DNA from: Treponema sp. UBA4267
GTDB taxonomy: Bacteria > Spirochaetota > Spirochaetia > Treponematales > Treponemataceae
Assembly (NCBI GenBank): GCA_002395155.1
Contig: DGWD01000008.1
Span: 140,144-204,143, forward strand
DNA: 64,000 nucleotides
Reading direction: 5' to 3'
Positions 1-8,351 of the stretch are shown here, piece after piece. The notes under the pieces were generated by a model that had not been told where the DNA came from, made no database searches, and saw only the letters and a program-made list of their open reading frames with translations. Within the stretch, counting starts at the first letter, position 1. Each line of letters opens with the position of its first letter. Both the position numbers and the translations under genes were made by a program.

Positions 1-327
1 AACAGGTGCATCTACAAATTCACTCTTACTTGTTGTAAAACCAACTTTTTCAAGCTTATTCGAAACTTTATTTCCAGAAGCAATTCCAAGATAATCACAT
101 TCTGCTACATGTTTTGCATCTGCCATACTTACAGTAAAGGCCTTTTTCTTTAAAAGATTTTTTGCAGTTTTATGTTCAGGACTGATACAAATTCCAATCT
201 GATTAGTATCATGAATTCCCCCCCAAGCCGCATTCATTGCATCAGCGTTACCATCTTCATCATAAGTAGCGATGATTAAAACAGGCATTGGATATAAATA
301 TGTTTGCTTTCCAAAATTTTTCTTCAT
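1..327 (-). CDS. Flavin reductase-like (flavoredoxin-type) protein, N-terminal part
   Basis: The gene runs off the left edge, so only the first 109 residues are present. The ATG at 325-327 has a good GGAGG ribosome site just upstream on the minus strand. The visible protein begins MKKNFGKQTYLYPMPVLII and continues with an ATYDEDGNADAMNAAWGG segment, the pattern of the flavin reductase-like / DIM6-NTAB FMN-binding split-barrel family (seen). Members bind FMN and act as NAD(P)H:flavin reductases or electron carriers (family knowledge). The substrate is unknown. It diverges from the iron-uptake genes to its right. Confidence 0.75.
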   Translation of the reverse strand, partial: MKKNFGKQTYLYPMPVLIIATYDEDGNADAMNAAWGGIHDTNQIGICISPEHKTAKNLLKKKAFTVSMADAKHVAECDYLGIASGNKVSNKLEKVGFTTSKSEFVDAPV

Positions 328-434
328 AAGTATCCTCCAAATTTTTACAGGAAAAACTGTAAGTATAAAAAGTATTTTCATTCTAAAGAAAAAATGGAGC
401 TTTGTGAATGCGGGGGGAAAAGGGTTTTTGTAAA

Positions 435-453
435 TTTTGTTAGCCTCAACTAA
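435..453 (+). promoter_or_regulatory. Candidate iron-responsive operator upstream of the first feo unit
   Basis: The stretch holds TTAG-N6-CTAA in a TTTTGTTAGCCTCAACTAA context. It matches the classical DtxR/IdeR box (TTAGGTTAGSCTAACCTAA) at about 14 of 19 positions by eye. A second TTAG-N6-CTAA repeat lies before feoA at 1957-1972. The treponemal DtxR-like repressor TroR makes such a regulator plausible, but the neighbouring AraC protein is an alternative. The assignment is inference. Confidence 0.45.
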
Positions 454-520
454 TAGGCACATCAATACTTTTTGATTATAATTAATCCGTAAGTTGAAAC
501 ATTACTTAACGGGAGAAAAA

Positions 521-898
521 ATGTCGACACTGATAATCTGTTTAATTTTACTTGTAATTATTGCCTTAGCTGTAAAAAGTATCATCCACCGCGTAAAACA
601 CGGATCTGCTTGTTGTGGCGAACGGGACTCTGCTCCTAAAAAAATAAAAATTAATGATAAAAACAAAAGTCATTACCCTTATGAATACATAATGAAGATT
701 GATGGTATGCACTGCTCAAATTGTGTTCGCTTTGTTGAAAATGCCCTCAACGCGGTGGAAGGACTTTGGGCCACTGTAAATCTTGAAAAAAAAGAAGCCC
801 GAATCCTGGCAAAAAATCAGATGGAGCAAAAGTTTCTGGAAAAAATTGTTCTGGATGCAGGCTATACACCACTTTCGTTTGAAACAGTAAAAAAATAA
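521..898 (+). CDS. FeoB-associated Cys-rich membrane protein fused to an HMA metal-binding domain
   Basis: I place the start at ATG 521, which has a GGGAG ribosome site; an upstream TTG at 494 would add nine residues with no such site. The 125-residue product has one N-terminal membrane segment (about 3-20), a short basic and Cys-containing stretch with SACCGERD, typical of FeoB-associated Cys-rich proteins, and then a heavy-metal-associated domain with GMHCSNCV at about residues 67-74. HMA domains carry soft metals through the CxxC pair, while FeoB-associated proteins accompany ferrous-iron permeases. The union suggests a membrane-tethered metal sensor or chaperone serving the adjacent Feo system. 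The AraC gene follows after 14 bp. Confidence 0.7.
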   Translation: MSTLIICLILLVIIALAVKSIIHRVKHGSACCGERDSAPKKIKINDKNKSHYPYEYIMKIDGMHCSNCVRFVENALNAVEGLWATVNLEKKEARILAKNQMEQKFLEKIVLDAGYTPLSFETVKK

Positions 899-912
899 AA
901 AAGATAAAGATA

Positions 913-1878
913 ATGAACATCATCAGCTGGCTTAAAAAGAAAAATACTACCACCGATATTTATAGCTCAATATTAAAAATGCCCTGTGCAACTGATGGAA
1001 AAAGTTTTATCTATCTGTCCTTGCCTTTTAAAGGGGTTTACTGCTGGGCAAATGATGTTTACTGCCGTGAAATTCCCACTGATTATGATGATCAGTTCCG
1101 CGGAATGTCTTTTAATTTTTGTACCGATGGAGGATGCGAAGTTTCTCTTTTTAATGGAAACTTTGTTTATGTTCGCCGGGGAATTCTAAGTATAGACACA
1201 AGTGCTTCAAAAACTTCGCATTTTTATCCAAGTTGTCGTTATAAAGGCCTGGAGATTATTTTTGATTTCAATGAACTAGAAGATGCAGGTCAAGAAATTT
1301 TTTCGACAATTGGATTCAATCCCATTAAGTTTTTACAAAGTCTTGAAGGCCGTTCTGTACAAGGGAGTTTTCTTACAATTCCACCTGAAAGCTGGCAGAT
1401 TAAGGCAACAAATCTTTCTGAACATCTTATAGCTCAAAACATATCAATAGAAGATATACGCTTTTACCTTATGGAGCTTTTTTTCTTAATTACAAAGGAA
1501 AGTTCGGAATTAAAAAATGCAGATGTTGGATATCTTTCTAAAGGACAAAGAGCAATTGCTGCCCAGGTCGAGTCCATTATTACTACGAATCTGGCAAAAC
1601 ATTACACGGTGGAAGAACTTGCTGGACAATACGGAATAAGTCCCTCATCATTAAAAAAATATTTTTCAAAATTGTTTGGAATGCCAATTTCCATGTACCT
1701 TCATCAATTTAGAATGGAGGAAAGTGCACGTTTGATTAAGGGGGGACAGACCCCTATTGGTCAGATTGCCGAAAAAGTTGGTTATAAAAATCAAAGTAAA
1801 TTTGGCAGTGCTTTTAAAGAATATTTTGGTGCGGCTCCACTGGAATACAAAAGACTTTCATCCCTAAAAAATCTCTAA
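913..1878 (+). CDS. AraC/XylS-family transcriptional regulator
   Basis: This 321-residue protein has a C-terminal AraC double helix-turn-helix at about 208-318: the YTVEELAGQYGISPSSLKKYF helix region, then the IGQIAEKVGYKNQSKFGSAFKEYFG second helix region with the family's FSRAFKxxFGxxP-like ending. The first 200 residues are an unassigned sensing domain. Only 14 bp separate it from the HMA protein, so they are probably co-transcribed. Its place between two metal-transport units suggests it responds to metal or heme, as several AraC regulators of iron uptake do, but no ligand can be read. The codons at 1742-1754 are one copy of the 13-bp repeat and encode GQTP between the two helices. Confidence 0.85.
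   Translation: MNIISWLKKKNTTTDIYSSILKMPCATDGKSFIYLSLPFKGVYCWANDVYCREIPTDYDDQFRGMSFNFCTDGGCEVSLFNGNFVYVRRGILSIDTSASKTSHFYPSCRYKGLEIIFDFNELEDAGQEIFSTIGFNPIKFLQSLEGRSVQGSFLTIPPESWQIKATNLSEHLIAQNISIEDIRFYLMELFFLITKESSELKNADVGYLSKGQRAIAAQVESIITTNLAKHYTVEELAGQYGISPSSLKKYFSKLFGMPISMYLHQFRMEESARLIKGGQTPIGQIAEKVGYKNQSKFGSAFKEYFGAAPLEYKRLSSLKNL
1742..1754 (+). repeat. 13-bp dispersed repeat, exact copy
   Basis: GGGGACAGACCCC lies inside the AraC-family gene, in frame as (G)GQTP. Coding-strand orientation is ACAGA. Confidence 0.85.
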
Positions 1879-1956
1879 TCCTCTAAAAAAAAAGTGTCAG
1901 ATAGAGCAAAAATAACTATTTGGGATTTGCGACTCAAAATCATTAACTTTATACTA

Positions 1957-1972
1957 GTTAGTTAATACTAAC
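1957..1972 (+). promoter_or_regulatory. Inverted repeat operator candidate upstream of feoAB
   Basis: GTTAGT-TAAT-ACTAAC is a perfect palindrome with 6-bp arms, ending 21 bp before the feoA start. It shares TTAG-N6-CTAA with the element at 435-453, so both Feo-related units could answer to one repressor. DtxR/TroR-type iron control is the favoured reading (inference). Confidence 0.5.
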
Positions 1973-1993
1973 ATAATTAATCAGAGGAAGAGA

Positions 1994-2212
1994 ATGAAGA
2001 AATTATCCGAATTAAAAAAGGATCAAAACGGCAAAGTTGTCTCAATTGACGGCGACTCTCGTTTTGTAAGCAGAATTACTTCCATAGGACTTACACCCGG
2101 ATGTGAAGTAACAATTATCAAAAATGAAAAACGCAGACCTTTACTTGTATTTGCACGTGACACAATGATTGCTTTGAATGGCAAAGAATGCGAAAAGATT
2201 ATGGTGGAATAA
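1994..2212 (+). CDS. feoA: Ferrous iron transport protein A
   Basis: The 72-residue product is a single SH3-like FeoA domain, with LSELKKDQNGKVVSI near the start and the SIGLTPGCEVTII signature in the middle. FeoA is a small cytoplasmic partner that supports FeoB-driven Fe(II) uptake. The start follows an AGAGGAAGAGA purine-rich ribosome site. The stop codon lies one base before the feoB ATG, so the two are translationally coupled. The length is normal for the family. Confidence 0.93.
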   Translation: MKKLSELKKDQNGKVVSIDGDSRFVSRITSIGLTPGCEVTIIKNEKRRPLLVFARDTMIALNGKECEKIMVE

Positions 2213-2213
2213 A

Positions 2214-4235
2214 ATGACAGAAAAAAATGAAAAAGTAATTGCGCTGCTTGGACAGCCAAACTCAGGAAAATCAACTTTATTTAATGCTCTTACAGGTCTA
2301 AAACAGCACGTTGGAAACTGGCCTGGAAAAACAGTAGAAAAAAAAGAAGGAAACTTCGAATATAAACAGGAAAAATATCTTGTAGCAGACCTTCCTGGAA
2401 CTTACAGTCTTTCTGCAAACTCAGATGAAGAAATAATCACCCGTGATTACATTGCTTCCGGCAAGGCAGATGTAGTTTGTATTCTTGCAGACTCTTCTCA
2501 ATTACAGCGTAGCCTTTACATGCTTGCAGATTATGCAGGTATTTCTCTTCCAACATTCCTCATCTTAAATATGAGTGATGTTGCAGCTGAACAAGGTAAA
2601 AAAATTGATGCAGATGCCATTTCTAAAAAACTTGGTATTCCAGTTGTTCTCTTTTCTGCTCAGGATAAAAAGAACTATGACAATTTTTACAAGGCACTGG
2701 AAGAAGCCCTTTCAGAAAAAACTGTTTTGAATGCTTCTGCTCTTGAAGCTAAATATGAAACAATTCCTGCCTATAAAGAAATAAAAAATCTGATAACAGA
2801 TGATATAATTCCAGGCTATTCTTCAAGCTGGCTTGCAGCCAAGGCCGTAGAAGGAGACGCACCAGTTTGTGCTAAAATTAAAGCTTCATTAAATGGTGCA
2901 AAAGCCTCTGAATTCGAAAAACTGGCATCGGTAGAAAAGGGAGTTCTTCTTACAGGAGAAGCAAAATTTAAGTGGATTGATGAGATTTTGGAGGGCTGTC
3001 TCCAGTCTAAAAAATCTACCCGTAAACTTGGTAAATTTGACCGCATGATTACTCACAGAATCTGGGGTAAACCTGTAGTAGTTCTTACAGTTCTTTTAGG
3101 ACTTATTGCTTCCTTTATCCCAGCCCTACCATTTATGGCTTTTGGTTCAATCTTCACAACTATAGCTAAACCTATCAGTTCGGCACTTGCAAGCATTAAC
3201 TGTCCTGCCTTTATCATAGCTCTTATTTGTGATGTTCTTCTTAATTCCCTCAGTTTTATTTTTAAGATGCTGGGATTCGTATTTGGTGTAACACTGGTGT
3301 TTGGTCTTCTTGAAGAAGTTGGAGTTATGGCCCGCATCTCTTATGTATTTGATAATACAATGGCTAAACTTGGACTTCAGGGAAAATCAGTTATGCCATT
3401 CCTTGTTAGTTTTGGATGTACAATGGGTGGTGCAGCAGGTGCCCGAGTAATTGATAACTGGGGACAGAAGGTTCTGACAATCGCACTTGCATGGGCAATT
3501 CCTTGTGGTGCTGCCTGGGCTGTAGTTCCTATGCTTTCAACAGTCTGGTTTGGTGCTGGTGCTCCTTTAGTAATTGTAGCTATTCTTGCAGTTATGATTC
3601 TTCACATGTGGGTTACTTCTAAAATTTTCGGACGTTCTTTAGTTAAAAAAGAAGACCGTTATGGTATGATTATGGAACTTCCACCTTATCACAGACCAAA
3701 GTGGGGATCACTTTTCCGTTATGTTCTTGGCCGTACAAAAGACACTTTCTTCCGTGTTTTAAAAGTTGTTTTACTTGTTGCCTTTGTTTTCTGGCTGCTT
3801 ACTTACACAAGCACAGGTTCAATGGACAATTCTATTTTGTACAAAGTTGGTCAGGCAATTGATCCTGTAACAAGATTCTTTGGACTTGGATGGAAGACTT
3901 TTATGGCCTTTATTGTTTCTTCTTTGGGTAAGGAAGGTGCAATTGGTGTTCTTTCTACAATCTTTACAGATCACAATATGATTACAGTAGGTTCTGTTGT
4001 AGGTGGTGGAGCTGTTGCAAATATCAACGAACTTCTTGTAGCAAATGTTGCTAAACCAGAAGCACTTGCCTTTATCTTTGCAATTACATTCAATATGCCT
4101 TGTATCGTAGCACTTGCTGCAACTTATCAGGAAACCCACTCCGCAAAATGGACCAGTCTTATAGCCATCTATTATACATTTGGCGCTCTGATACTTTCCT
4201 GTATTGCCTACCATATCGGAGTTTTAATCTGGTAA
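2214..4235 (+). CDS. feoB: Ferrous iron permease FeoB
   Basis: The 673-residue protein imports Fe(II) across the inner membrane. The N-terminal G domain shows G1 GQPNSGKST (about 13-21), G3 DLPGTYS and G4 NMSD. A helical GDI-like spacer follows, and then the polytopic Gate/FeoB C-terminal region, including the PFLVSFGCTMGGAAGARV and PCGAAWAVVPML segments with the conserved pore cysteines. I use the ATG directly after the feoA stop, since the 12 extra upstream codons would overlap feoA. feoA, feoB and the FeoC-like gene form one compact operon. Confidence 0.95.
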   Translation: MTEKNEKVIALLGQPNSGKSTLFNALTGLKQHVGNWPGKTVEKKEGNFEYKQEKYLVADLPGTYSLSANSDEEIITRDYIASGKADVVCILADSSQLQRSLYMLADYAGISLPTFLILNMSDVAAEQGKKIDADAISKKLGIPVVLFSAQDKKNYDNFYKALEEALSEKTVLNASALEAKYETIPAYKEIKNLITDDIIPGYSSSWLAAKAVEGDAPVCAKIKASLNGAKASEFEKLASVEKGVLLTGEAKFKWIDEILEGCLQSKKSTRKLGKFDRMITHRIWGKPVVVLTVLLGLIASFIPALPFMAFGSIFTTIAKPISSALASINCPAFIIALICDVLLNSLSFIFKMLGFVFGVTLVFGLLEEVGVMARISYVFDNTMAKLGLQGKSVMPFLVSFGCTMGGAAGARVIDNWGQKVLTIALAWAIPCGAAWAVVPMLSTVWFGAGAPLVIVAILAVMILHMWVTSKIFGRSLVKKEDRYGMIMELPPYHRPKWGSLFRYVLGRTKDTFFRVLKVVLLVAFVFWLLTYTSTGSMDNSILYKVGQAIDPVTRFFGLGWKTFMAFIVSSLGKEGAIGVLSTIFTDHNMITVGSVVGGGAVANINELLVANVAKPEALAFIFAITFNMPCIVALAATYQETHSAKWTSLIAIYYTFGALILSCIAYHIGVLIW

Positions 4236-4239
4236 AATT

Positions 4240-4533
4240 ATGAACCAACTGCTTGCTTTATTAAAAGACGGGCATTCACGCTCGGTAGAAATGTTAGCTG
4301 CCGAGCTGAATACTTCTGTTGATGATATCCTGCGTCAGATAGAGTTTCTTGAACATGCAGGATTGATTAGAAAAGTTTTAACTACCGCTTCTGGACATGG
4401 ATGTTCTTCGGGGGCCTGTTCAAGTTGTACAGGCTGTTCTGGTTGTTCAGGAGGTCACAAAAAATCAGGTTGTTCCGCCTGCCTTCCTGATGGTGGATTC
4501 AAACATATGGGACAAATGTGGGAAGTAGTTTAA
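4240..4533 (+). CDS. FeoC-like winged-helix protein with a Cys-rich cluster
   Basis: This 97-residue protein begins four bases after feoB. Residues 1-50 form a winged helix-turn-helix (SVEMLAAELNTSVDDILRQIEFLEHAGLI) like FeoC. Residues about 55-84 hold seven cysteines spaced by two or three residues, together with glycines and serines, which suggests a Fe-S cluster or metal-binding loop. Enterobacterial FeoC also carries a four-Cys loop, so a sensory or FeoB-stabilising role is reasonable. The cluster here is richer in cysteine than the classical one. Its last codons precede the structured intergenic region. Confidence 0.75.
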   Translation: MNQLLALLKDGHSRSVEMLAAELNTSVDDILRQIEFLEHAGLIRKVLTTASGHGCSSGACSSCTGCSGCSGGHKKSGCSACLPDGGFKHMGQMWEVV

Positions 4534-4610
4534 ATATTCTGTTCATTCAGAAGGAACTCAAAAAAATTTATATAAAAAAAAAACATTCTGCTTTCGCAAA
4601 ATGGGCTTTG

Positions 4611-4800
4611 GGCCATACGAACTTCGTTCGTTTGGCCTGAAGGAAGTGATATACATATAGTTTCTCACTTCGTTACGAAACTATTGGGCCATCTAAGATT
4701 TGAACTCGCGTACAATTGGAAAGCCGTTAAAAAACAAAGCACCGCTTTGTTTTAGGCTTTTCCACCGTTACCGCGTACGAGCAAGCTAGGCTTGCGAGTT
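4611..4800. repeat. Cluster of hairpins with a partial copy of the tRNA-Ile 3' end
   Basis: This non-coding stretch contains a near-perfect inverted repeat (GGCCATACGAAC / GTTCGTTTGGCC, 4611-4637), a second one (TAGTTTC 4658-4664 / GAAACTA 4677-4683) and a large hairpin at 4720-4760 with arms AAAGCC and AAAACAAAGC. Bases 4684-4706 match 4842-4864, the 3' end of the tRNA-Ile gene, at 21 of 23 positions. It looks like the scar or end of a small tRNA-targeting element, or a local repeat. I see no protein-coding signal between 4534 and 4842. Confidence 0.5.
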
Positions 4801-4802
4801 AT

Positions 4803-4835
4803 AAAAAAAGGACTTCTCATCAAAGAGAAATCCTT
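4803..4835 (-). terminator. Rho-independent terminator of the tRNA-Ile gene
   Basis: On the minus strand an AAGGATTTCTC / GAGAAGTCCTT stem with a six-base loop is followed by seven U residues. It lies eight bases after the tRNA 3' end. Confidence 0.8.
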
Positions 4836-4842
4836 CCATTTT

Positions 4843-4915
4843 TGGGCCATCTTAGACTTGAACTAAGGACCAAAGGATTATGAGTCCTCTGCTCTAACCA
4901 CTGAGCTAATGGCCC
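4843..4915 (-). tRNA. tRNA with CAU anticodon, probably tRNA-Ile2
   Basis: The 73-nt minus-strand cloverleaf has a GGGCCAT/ATGGCCC acceptor stem, a TAGCTCAGTGGTTAGAGC D arm, anticodon loop CTCATAA and a GTTCAAGTC T loop. CAU can be read by initiator Met, elongator Met or lysidine-modified Ile2. The D-arm, anticodon-arm and T-loop wording closely resembles the E. coli ileX type, so I favour Ile2. CCA is not encoded. Confidence 0.85.
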
Positions 4916-4973
4916 GATATATTTAATATATCAAATATAGAAATTAAAATCAATTAATAACGGTTTTTATCCC

Positions 4974-6887
4974 TTACTCCACAGTAACACTCTTTGCAAG
5001 ATTCTTTGGTTTATCTGGATCGAAGCCTTTCAAAATTGCACAGTAATATGCCAGAAGTTGAGCAGGAATTACTGTAAGAATGCTTGCAAGGGTTGATGAA
5101 CATTCTGGAATCTTAAATACCTGGTCGGTTTTGCCTTCGAAGGCTTTTTCGTCCTGGGTGATTACAAGAACGGTTGCTCCACGGCTTTTTACTTCTACCA
5201 TGTTTGAACCAATTTTGTCGTAAAGGTCTGGTTCTGAAGCAATTGCAACGACCAGTGTCTGAGTATCAATCAAAGCGATTGGACCGTGTTTAAGTTCTCC
5301 TGCTGCAAAGGCTTCGGAATGCATATATGAAACTTCCTTCAACTTCAAGGCTGCTTCCAAAGAGGTTGCTGAATCGAACAAACGTCCAATATAGAAAATC
5401 TTATCTTTATTAAACTGCTGAGATGCAAACTTCTGGATTATATCTTTTCCATCAAGGATTTCCTGAATCTTTGCAGGAATTGTTTCGAGTTCTGCCAGAA
5501 GTTTTGTTGCTTCTTCATCACTCAAAGTTCCTCTGAGTTTTCCAGCCTTAATTGCAAGAAGATACATACACAAAATCTGAGTTGTATAGGCCTTTGTAGA
5601 AGCTACGGCAATTTCTGGTCCGGCAAGTGTGTAAATTACATCATCTGCTTCGCGGCTTACAGTTGAACCTACACAGTTTGTAATTGCAACAACCTTTAAT
5701 CCATTTTGTTTTGCAAGTCTTAAAGCAGAAAGGGTATCGGCAGTTTCTCCAGACTGACTTACTACAATGAAAATATCTTTTTTATCGAGAATAGGATTTC
5801 TATAGCGGAATTCAGAGGCAACATCTACATCAACCTTCATGCGGGCAATTCTTTCAAAAGCGTATTTTGCAACAACTCCTGCATGGTAAGCAGTTCCACA
5901 AGCTGTAATAACAACTCTGTCTGCATTTTTCCAGGCTTCGTCCATGCTGCTTTCTTCAAAATAAACATCAGTAGGTTTTCCGCTGCCATCATGGATGATT
6001 CTTGGACGCATTGTATCTGTAAGACCTTTTGGCTGCTCATGAATTTCCTTAATCATAAAATGAGGGTATCCGTTCTTTTCGGCAGCTTTTTCATCCCAGT
6101 CAATATGACTAGGTTCTTTGATTATTTTGTTGCCTTCAAAGTCGAACAAATCAACATGGTCTGAATACAAAACGGCAAGTTCTTTTTCACCAAGGTAGTA
6201 AACTTCGCGGGTATGTTCCAGAATTGCAGGTACATCTGATGCAATAAAGTTTTCACCCTTGCCAAGACCAATTACAAGAGGACTTTCCTTTCGACAGCAG
6301 ATAATGCGGTCTGGATAATCGCGGCAGATAACTCCAAGAGCGTAAGAACCTTCAATTACATGAAGAACTTTCAAAACTGCCTTAAAAATATCTTTTTCTT
6401 CTTTGTAGTATTTGTCGATTAAGTGAACTACAACTTCTGTATCTGTCTGAGACTTAAAAACAATTCCTTCCGACTGAAGTTTTGCCTTCAAATCTGCATA
6501 GTTTTCTATAATTCCGTTATGAACTATAGAAATAGAACCTTCCATGTTTGTGTGAGGATGACTGTTTAAATCGCTTGGTTCACCGTGGGTTGCCCATCTT
6601 GTATGACCAATTCCAAGGTTTCCTTTGATAATATCTCCAGTTTTTTCATAAAGAGACATTTCAAACTTTGTAAATTCATCATCTTTTAAGTTTTCAGGAA
6701 TTACCTGACCTGTAATTTTTTCGCCAAGATTTTTAAGTTTTCCTTTAGCTTTTTGAACTAAGATTTCTTCTCCAGTATAAACTGCAATACCGGCACTATC
6801 ATAACCACGATATTCAAGTTTTTTAAGCGCTTTAATTAAAATTGGCGCTGCATTTTTATTTCCAATATAACCAACAATTCCACACAT
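4974..6887 (-). CDS. glmS: Glutamine-fructose-6-phosphate aminotransferase (isomerizing)
   Basis: The product makes glucosamine-6-phosphate from fructose-6-phosphate and glutamine, the first step toward UDP-GlcNAc for peptidoglycan and glycans. It opens with MCGIVGYIG, giving the N-terminal nucleophile Cys2 after Met removal. GHTRWATHG and the HNGIIENY segment follow, then two SIS sugar-isomerase domains (VSQSGETADT, AVASTKAYTTQ) and a C-terminal AKSVTVE end. At 637 residues it is longer than the usual 600-610; the extra length is mainly an insertion at about residues 60-90 before GHTRWATHG. It is apparently monocistronic. No glmS ribozyme could be recognised in the 78 bp upstream. Confidence 0.97.
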   Translation of the reverse strand: MCGIVGYIGNKNAAPILIKALKKLEYRGYDSAGIAVYTGEEILVQKAKGKLKNLGEKITGQVIPENLKDDEFTKFEMSLYEKTGDIIKGNLGIGHTRWATHGEPSDLNSHPHTNMEGSISIVHNGIIENYADLKAKLQSEGIVFKSQTDTEVVVHLIDKYYKEEKDIFKAVLKVLHVIEGSYALGVICRDYPDRIICCRKESPLVIGLGKGENFIASDVPAILEHTREVYYLGEKELAVLYSDHVDLFDFEGNKIIKEPSHIDWDEKAAEKNGYPHFMIKEIHEQPKGLTDTMRPRIIHDGSGKPTDVYFEESSMDEAWKNADRVVITACGTAYHAGVVAKYAFERIARMKVDVDVASEFRYRNPILDKKDIFIVVSQSGETADTLSALRLAKQNGLKVVAITNCVGSTVSREADDVIYTLAGPEIAVASTKAYTTQILCMYLLAIKAGKLRGTLSDEEATKLLAELETIPAKIQEILDGKDIIQKFASQQFNKDKIFYIGRLFDSATSLEAALKLKEVSYMHSEAFAAGELKHGPIALIDTQTLVVAIASEPDLYDKIGSNMVEVKSRGATVLVITQDEKAFEGKTDQVFKIPECSSTLASILTVIPAQLLAYYCAILKGFDPDKPKNLAKSVTVE

Positions 6888-6965
6888 AACTGAATCCCCT
6901 AAAACAGTCTTTAAAAAAGACTCTAACTATCTGATTTTATAGAAATAAATGCTTTTTCACAAGGA

Positions 6966-8348
6966 CTAAAGCAAAATTGTTAGGAGAGCCCCTTTTGTTG
7001 ATGGAGAATTTGCGGCCGAAATTGTACCTCCAAGGCTTTGGATTATTACTGAAGAAATTGAAAGTCCTAAGCCAGCTCCACCTGCAGAACGGGAATGAGA
7101 TGCGTCCCCTCTGTAAAAACGTTCAAAAACATGTGGCAGGGCCTCTTCAGAAAAACCAGGACCATCATCTTCCACCTGAATGCAAATTTTTTGAGTATTA
7201 GGGGTCTGTCCCCCCTTATCATCATTTTTATCTTCACAAACCTTTCCATAAAGATTAATTTTTCCAGCACCAAACTTAATACTGTTAGAAATCATGGCGG
7301 TCAAAACCTGATGAAGAAGTTCTAAATCACTTTTGAGGCTTAAATCTATGTTTTCATCAAAGAAAATTTCCAGCTGGGGATTAATTGCGGCAAATTCATT
7401 TTTAAGTCTGCTGAACAAAGCCCAAAGATTAAATTCTTCGCTCTGAGGCTTTATAATTCCATGCTCAATTTTAGACATCTGCAAAAGATTTGTGATGATG
7501 GAATTCATTGCATTTGCTTCGGTAATAATCATTTCGAGGGAACTTTCCAATTGTTTTGGGTCGTCCTTGCCCCAGCGCTTAAGAAGATTAGCCTGACCAA
7601 GAATTCCTGCCACTGGAGTTTTAAGTTCATGCGAAACATCGGAAGTAAAACTTCGTTCCCGATCAAAATCCTTTCTGAGACTTTCAAAAAGGGTGTTAAA
7701 AGTTTTAGCAAGCTGGTCCAGTTCATCATCATTCTTACTAACAGGCAAAAGGCTTTCCAAATTGCTGGAAGACATTTTTTGAGCCGCAAGAGTAATTTCT
7801 TCTACCGGTTTTATAGTCTGTTTTGTAATTAAAAAAGACAGCAAATAAGATATTATAAGTATAGGGATAAAGATGATGAGGGCAACCTTTGCAATTTGAC
7901 CTGCAATTCCGTTAGAAAATTCCTTTTGAATATCCATAGCGGTTTCTACAACGTATTTTTTACCAAAAAGCTGGCATTCCACCGCACAATACAATATGTT
8001 CAAATCTCCATCTGTAAAATAATCACGCTGGAAATATTTTTTTGCTTTACCCTGGGTAACTGGAAGACATGGCAAAAATGGATCATTTGTAACGTAAACT
8101 TCCTGATTTTCTTCTTGATACACAACAAAAGTGATAAAGTATGGCAAGTCCAAAAACTCTGGAATAATTACTTTTTCAAACTCAAGCTGTTCACTTAAAA
8201 AACTGGCGGCACCAGACAAATCTCTTTCCATTTTATTTTTTTGTGACAATCTTAATAATTGTATAAATATGATGGAGAGCATTAAAAGTGATGCGGCCAC
8301 AATTATCATAAAACGAAGGGAAAGTCTGACTACAAGAGATTTTTTCAT
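6966..8348 (-). CDS. Two-component sensor histidine kinase
   Basis: This 460-residue membrane kinase has a transmembrane helix at about 12-33, a periplasmic sensor region (34-150), a second membrane helix (about 153-174) and a HAMP linker. A HisKA domain with SDVSHELKTP follows (phospho-acceptor His240), then an HATPase_c domain with DDGPGFS and GGAGLGLSI. It starts three bases after the response-regulator stop and is certainly co-transcribed with it. A copy of the 13-bp repeat (7201-7213) encodes GQTP in a loop of the ATPase domain just before QKICIQVEDDGPG, apparently tolerated between two strands. The signal sensed is not evident. Confidence 0.93.
   Translation of the reverse strand: MKKSLVVRLSLRFMIIVAASLLMLSIIFIQLLRLSQKNKMERDLSGAASFLSEQLEFEKVIIPEFLDLPYFITFVVYQEENQEVYVTNDPFLPCLPVTQGKAKKYFQRDYFTDGDLNILYCAVECQLFGKKYVVETAMDIQKEFSNGIAGQIAKVALIIFIPILIISYLLSFLITKQTIKPVEEITLAAQKMSSSNLESLLPVSKNDDELDQLAKTFNTLFESLRKDFDRERSFTSDVSHELKTPVAGILGQANLLKRWGKDDPKQLESSLEMIITEANAMNSIITNLLQMSKIEHGIIKPQSEEFNLWALFSRLKNEFAAINPQLEIFFDENIDLSLKSDLELLHQVLTAMISNSIKFGAGKINLYGKVCEDKNDDKGGQTPNTQKICIQVEDDGPGFSEEALPHVFERFYRGDASHSRSAGGAGLGLSISSVIIQSLGGTISAANSPSTKGALLTILL
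7201..7213 (-). repeat. 13-bp dispersed repeat, exact copy
   Basis: GGGGACAGACCCC on the coding strand lies inside the histidine kinase gene (frame GQTP), in a loop of the HATPase domain. Confidence 0.85.
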
Positions 8349-8351
8349 AAG

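Noticed and set aside
3819..4214. 131-codon minus-strand open frame opposite feoB
   Set aside because: It overlaps the end of feoB completely, has Cys/Lys-rich low-complexity content and no ribosome site; it is a shadow of the real gene.
6888..6965. glmS ribozyme upstream of glmS
   Set aside because: The 78-bp region is too short and lacks the ribozyme's features; it is an ordinary upstream region.
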